Below, piece after piece: positions 61,701 to 64,000 of a DNA stretch of 64,000 nt (within the stretch, counting starts at the first letter, position 1; every line of letters starts with the position of its first letter). Source of the stretch: Cinnamomum chago. Lineage: Eukaryota > Streptophyta > Magnoliopsida > Laurales > Lauraceae. Under the pieces are notes generated by a model that made no database searches, had not been told where the DNA came from, and saw nothing but the letters and a program-made list of their open reading frames with translations. The stretch spans positions 128,298,001 through 128,362,000 of the forward strand of contig CP142451.1 of NCBI GenBank assembly GCA_038049695.1, read 5' to 3'. The translations under genes were made by a program, and so were the position numbers.

Positions 61701-62806
61701 AATTCATGTAGTCAATCCCAACATGTTTAAGATAAGACTTTAATATATAGCCGATCCCAATATAATTAGGACATGACTTTTATAATGATAGTAATGATAT
61801 GAGCATTGAATGAGAGTTTGTTGATACATTCAAATTAGGGTTACCTGGATCATCGTACCGGCATGAGATCTGCGAGCTGGGTTGCAGTAATTTGGATCGT
61901 GGGTTTCGATATCAAATGATCTACATAATTCGGGTTAGAGTTAGATTCATTATCCTGTTAAAATGATGATCCGAATTTTCGTAATCCATATCTAACTTAT
62001 AGGATCTATTCATCTGAAAAAAGAGGAAAAGAAAAAAAAAAGGTTGTTTGTCAGATGATGCCCACTGTCAAGTCCGAGGTCATAAAATAGATAGTGAGTA
62101 GAGAAATAGCAAAGTGACTATTTTGATTGTGAGTTTTATGGCCTTTTAGCATATTATTATCAATTCTGTTGGACAACTTTAAAAAAATAAAATAATGATA
62201 GATCCAAATTTTCTCTTATAATTGGTAGGGCAATGAGCCTCACAGAATATTTGTAATGCTCATTTGCGTGCATGAGATTGAATACATAGGAATTCTATAA
62301 TTTTAAAAGAGGCTTAAATTGAAAAAAAATAAAGGTGAAGACCTATGAATGACAAACAAATAATCTCTCGTATAATGAAAAATGAATTTAAGGGGCGTCA
62401 AATCATATGGTAGGTTTATCTAATTGAGCTGATATTTTGCATACCCTACCCAAGAAGAGACCTCTCTATCCATCCTATGGCCAATGATAGTAAAGGATAC
62501 AAGAGGGCCCTATGAACAACAGGATCCCATAAGCATATATGTGGTTTGCTCTTAGGTGAAATTCTGCCATGGCATCATTGGATAAATCATTGTCTACAAA
62601 TGCATTTTCCAACACATTGATCAATTTAACACGGTATGTCACAATGACTTGGGGCCATTCAGCTTTAGGGCATTTTGATGTCGGGAATCCCTGACGGCAA
62701 TGCACTTATTATTCCTTAAAAATTCTGAGTTTCATGTTTGACAGGTTAGAATTTATATAGCTGACCATGTGATTGCCACTTTTGGCTTTCAAAATTTTCA
62801 AAATTT

Positions 62807-63005
62807 AGGGCCCGTTTCTATATTAGAATTTCTCAAAAGAATTTTACATGAAAGGTCCCAAATGACTTTGGAATTTCAAGAATTCCTCCATCTTCGTATT
62901 TTGGTAGAATTTCTGAATGCTCAAGTCCAACAAAACATTTATAATTAATTACACAATATCTAAGAATTCAGAAATTTCAAAATTCTAATAAAAAAACATG
63001 CCCTA
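62807..63005. mobile_element. MITE with AGGGC..GTTT..TATTAGAATTT ends
   Basis: The left end AGGGCCCGTTTCTATATTAG is mirrored by CTAATAAAAAAACATGCCCT on the right. It is 199 bp and non-coding. Confidence 0.7.
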
Positions 63006-63700
63006 AAACAGTACTTCACCGTTTGAAATTCCACCTCTCTGAAAACAGTCCAACAATTCAGAGTCCTCATTCACAAAATTCTTGCAAGCAAAAAGCCCCA
63101 AAACCAAAGTCACACGCAAAGGTGAACCAAAGTCACAAGCTAGAAGATTCAACAGCAGTGTAAATGAAGCATGGAAGATAGCTTCCAACAGTAAATGAAT
63201 ACGTCAGGATTGACTGAATGAAGTTTGAAGGGCATAGAAATCGACAGATTTGCTATCAAAGAACAGGTATTGAATTCTGTGGTTGCCTTTGATCCCAATT
63301 GAATCCCAACCCATCTGGTTAAGAAATCAAAAATCTAGGTCAAAGTCATGTTTAGATATGTAGAAAATAATTTAAAAGAAATAAATGTCTGGGTCACTTC
63401 ATACTATTCTGAAGTCATATGCCCTTCAATATCAAATCCATTGATGGACAGGTTTCCTCCACTATTTCTCCTCTTGGATTTTTTAAGCATGTGCCTTAGA
63501 TTAGCTGTGGCCCCACCCTTCTGACAGGAATAGGAACTGGGTCCCACTAAAAACATGAGGACTGCGGTAGCTGGGACATCATGGTCAGAACCTCTTGCTC
63601 TATTCAAGCCTGCCGTTTAAATATAAACAAACATATAGGTGGGTAGTTATATTAACTATGAAAAAAACTGAGAGAAGGTATGGTGCATTCACCTACACCA

Positions 63701-63702
<2 letters not shown>

Positions 63703-63739
<37 letters not shown>
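63703..63739. repeat. (CT)n microsatellite
   Basis: About eighteen CT units. Confidence 0.95.
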
Positions 63740-63743
<4 letters not shown>

Positions 63744-64000
63744 AAAAAGGCAGGATTCAAAGCTACACTAGTGGGGTTGAACTGCCCATTTTTCTACTTT
63801 GGCTCAAAAATCATTTAAATTTGCCGTTGGTACTTTTATTATCATCATCAAAGTCTTATTCTATCTAACTACTACTAGCGAAAAGAATTCAACTCTAACT
63901 CAACTCTTAACTCGAAACAAATTCACTTGAATAACTCAACTCTAAAATCAACTCTTACCATAAGCTAGTTTTGAACGATCATATGCAATCAGCAGAATAA

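Larger units (their letters stand above)
58779..64000. other. Intergenic, no gene recognised
   Basis: The lipase 3' UTR occupies the first part. A GGTCGGGTTCGG/CCCGACC-rich repeat lies near 59160-59360. A 19-bp palindrome CCCCATTATAATAATGGGG lies at 61143-61161. A MITE lies at 62807-63005 and a (CT)n microsatellite at 63703-63739. Short frames here (for example 62475-62705 minus) show no family signature. Confidence 0.5.

Noticed and set aside
62475-62705. 76-codon minus-strand frame
   Set aside because: No recognisable motif, no splice partners in the neighbourhood, and length within chance expectation.
1-64000. CRISPR array, operon or bacterial defence system
   Set aside because: No regularly spaced repeats with unique spacers; the genes have spliceosomal introns and the context is a plant nuclear genome.

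Overview
The window is nuclear DNA of a flowering plant. It is AT-rich, its genes are split by introns with GT/AG borders, and it holds LTR retrotransposons, MITE-like elements, microsatellites and one nuclear-type tRNA-Asp. I cannot name the species from the sequence.

Three annexin genes lie head to tail on the minus strand (about 5.8-10.0, 21.9-28.9 and 34.5-43.5 kb). All have six exons. In the second and third copies the exon lengths are 76/146/219/216/90/204 bp, except that exon 3 of the third copy is 222 bp, so this is an old tandem array. The second copy is an intact 316-residue annexin of the D5/RJ4-like plant type. The first copy is unusual: its first exon adds about 312 residues of acidic and then Gln/Pro-rich low-complexity sequence in front of the annexin core, predicting a protein of about 652 residues. 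The third copy is broken by an in-frame TGA in the last exon and a lost GT donor after exon 4, and two solo LTRs of one family sit in its introns, each with a perfect 5-bp target duplication.

On the plus strand, 47.4-58.8 kb holds an intact seven-exon alpha/beta hydrolase of the plant monoacylglycerol lipase family (390 residues, with Ser-Asp-His triad and a hydrophobic N-terminal segment). Its last intron contains a decayed antisense Ty1/copia element with both LTRs and matching target duplications, but no reverse transcriptase region.

The intergenic DNA is largely mobile-element debris: a 2.06-kb foldback-like long inverted repeat (347-2405), a 2.8-kb non-autonomous LTR element (15566-18372) with a tRNA-Asp-type primer site, several MITE-like elements, two paired dispersed-repeat families, and short tandem duplications. 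A single tRNA-Asp(GUC) gene lies at 32808-32879. No operon-like organisation is expected. The shared theme is a tandem annexin family, meaning calcium-dependent membrane binding, in which one copy has gained a disordered tail, one is canonical and one is dying.
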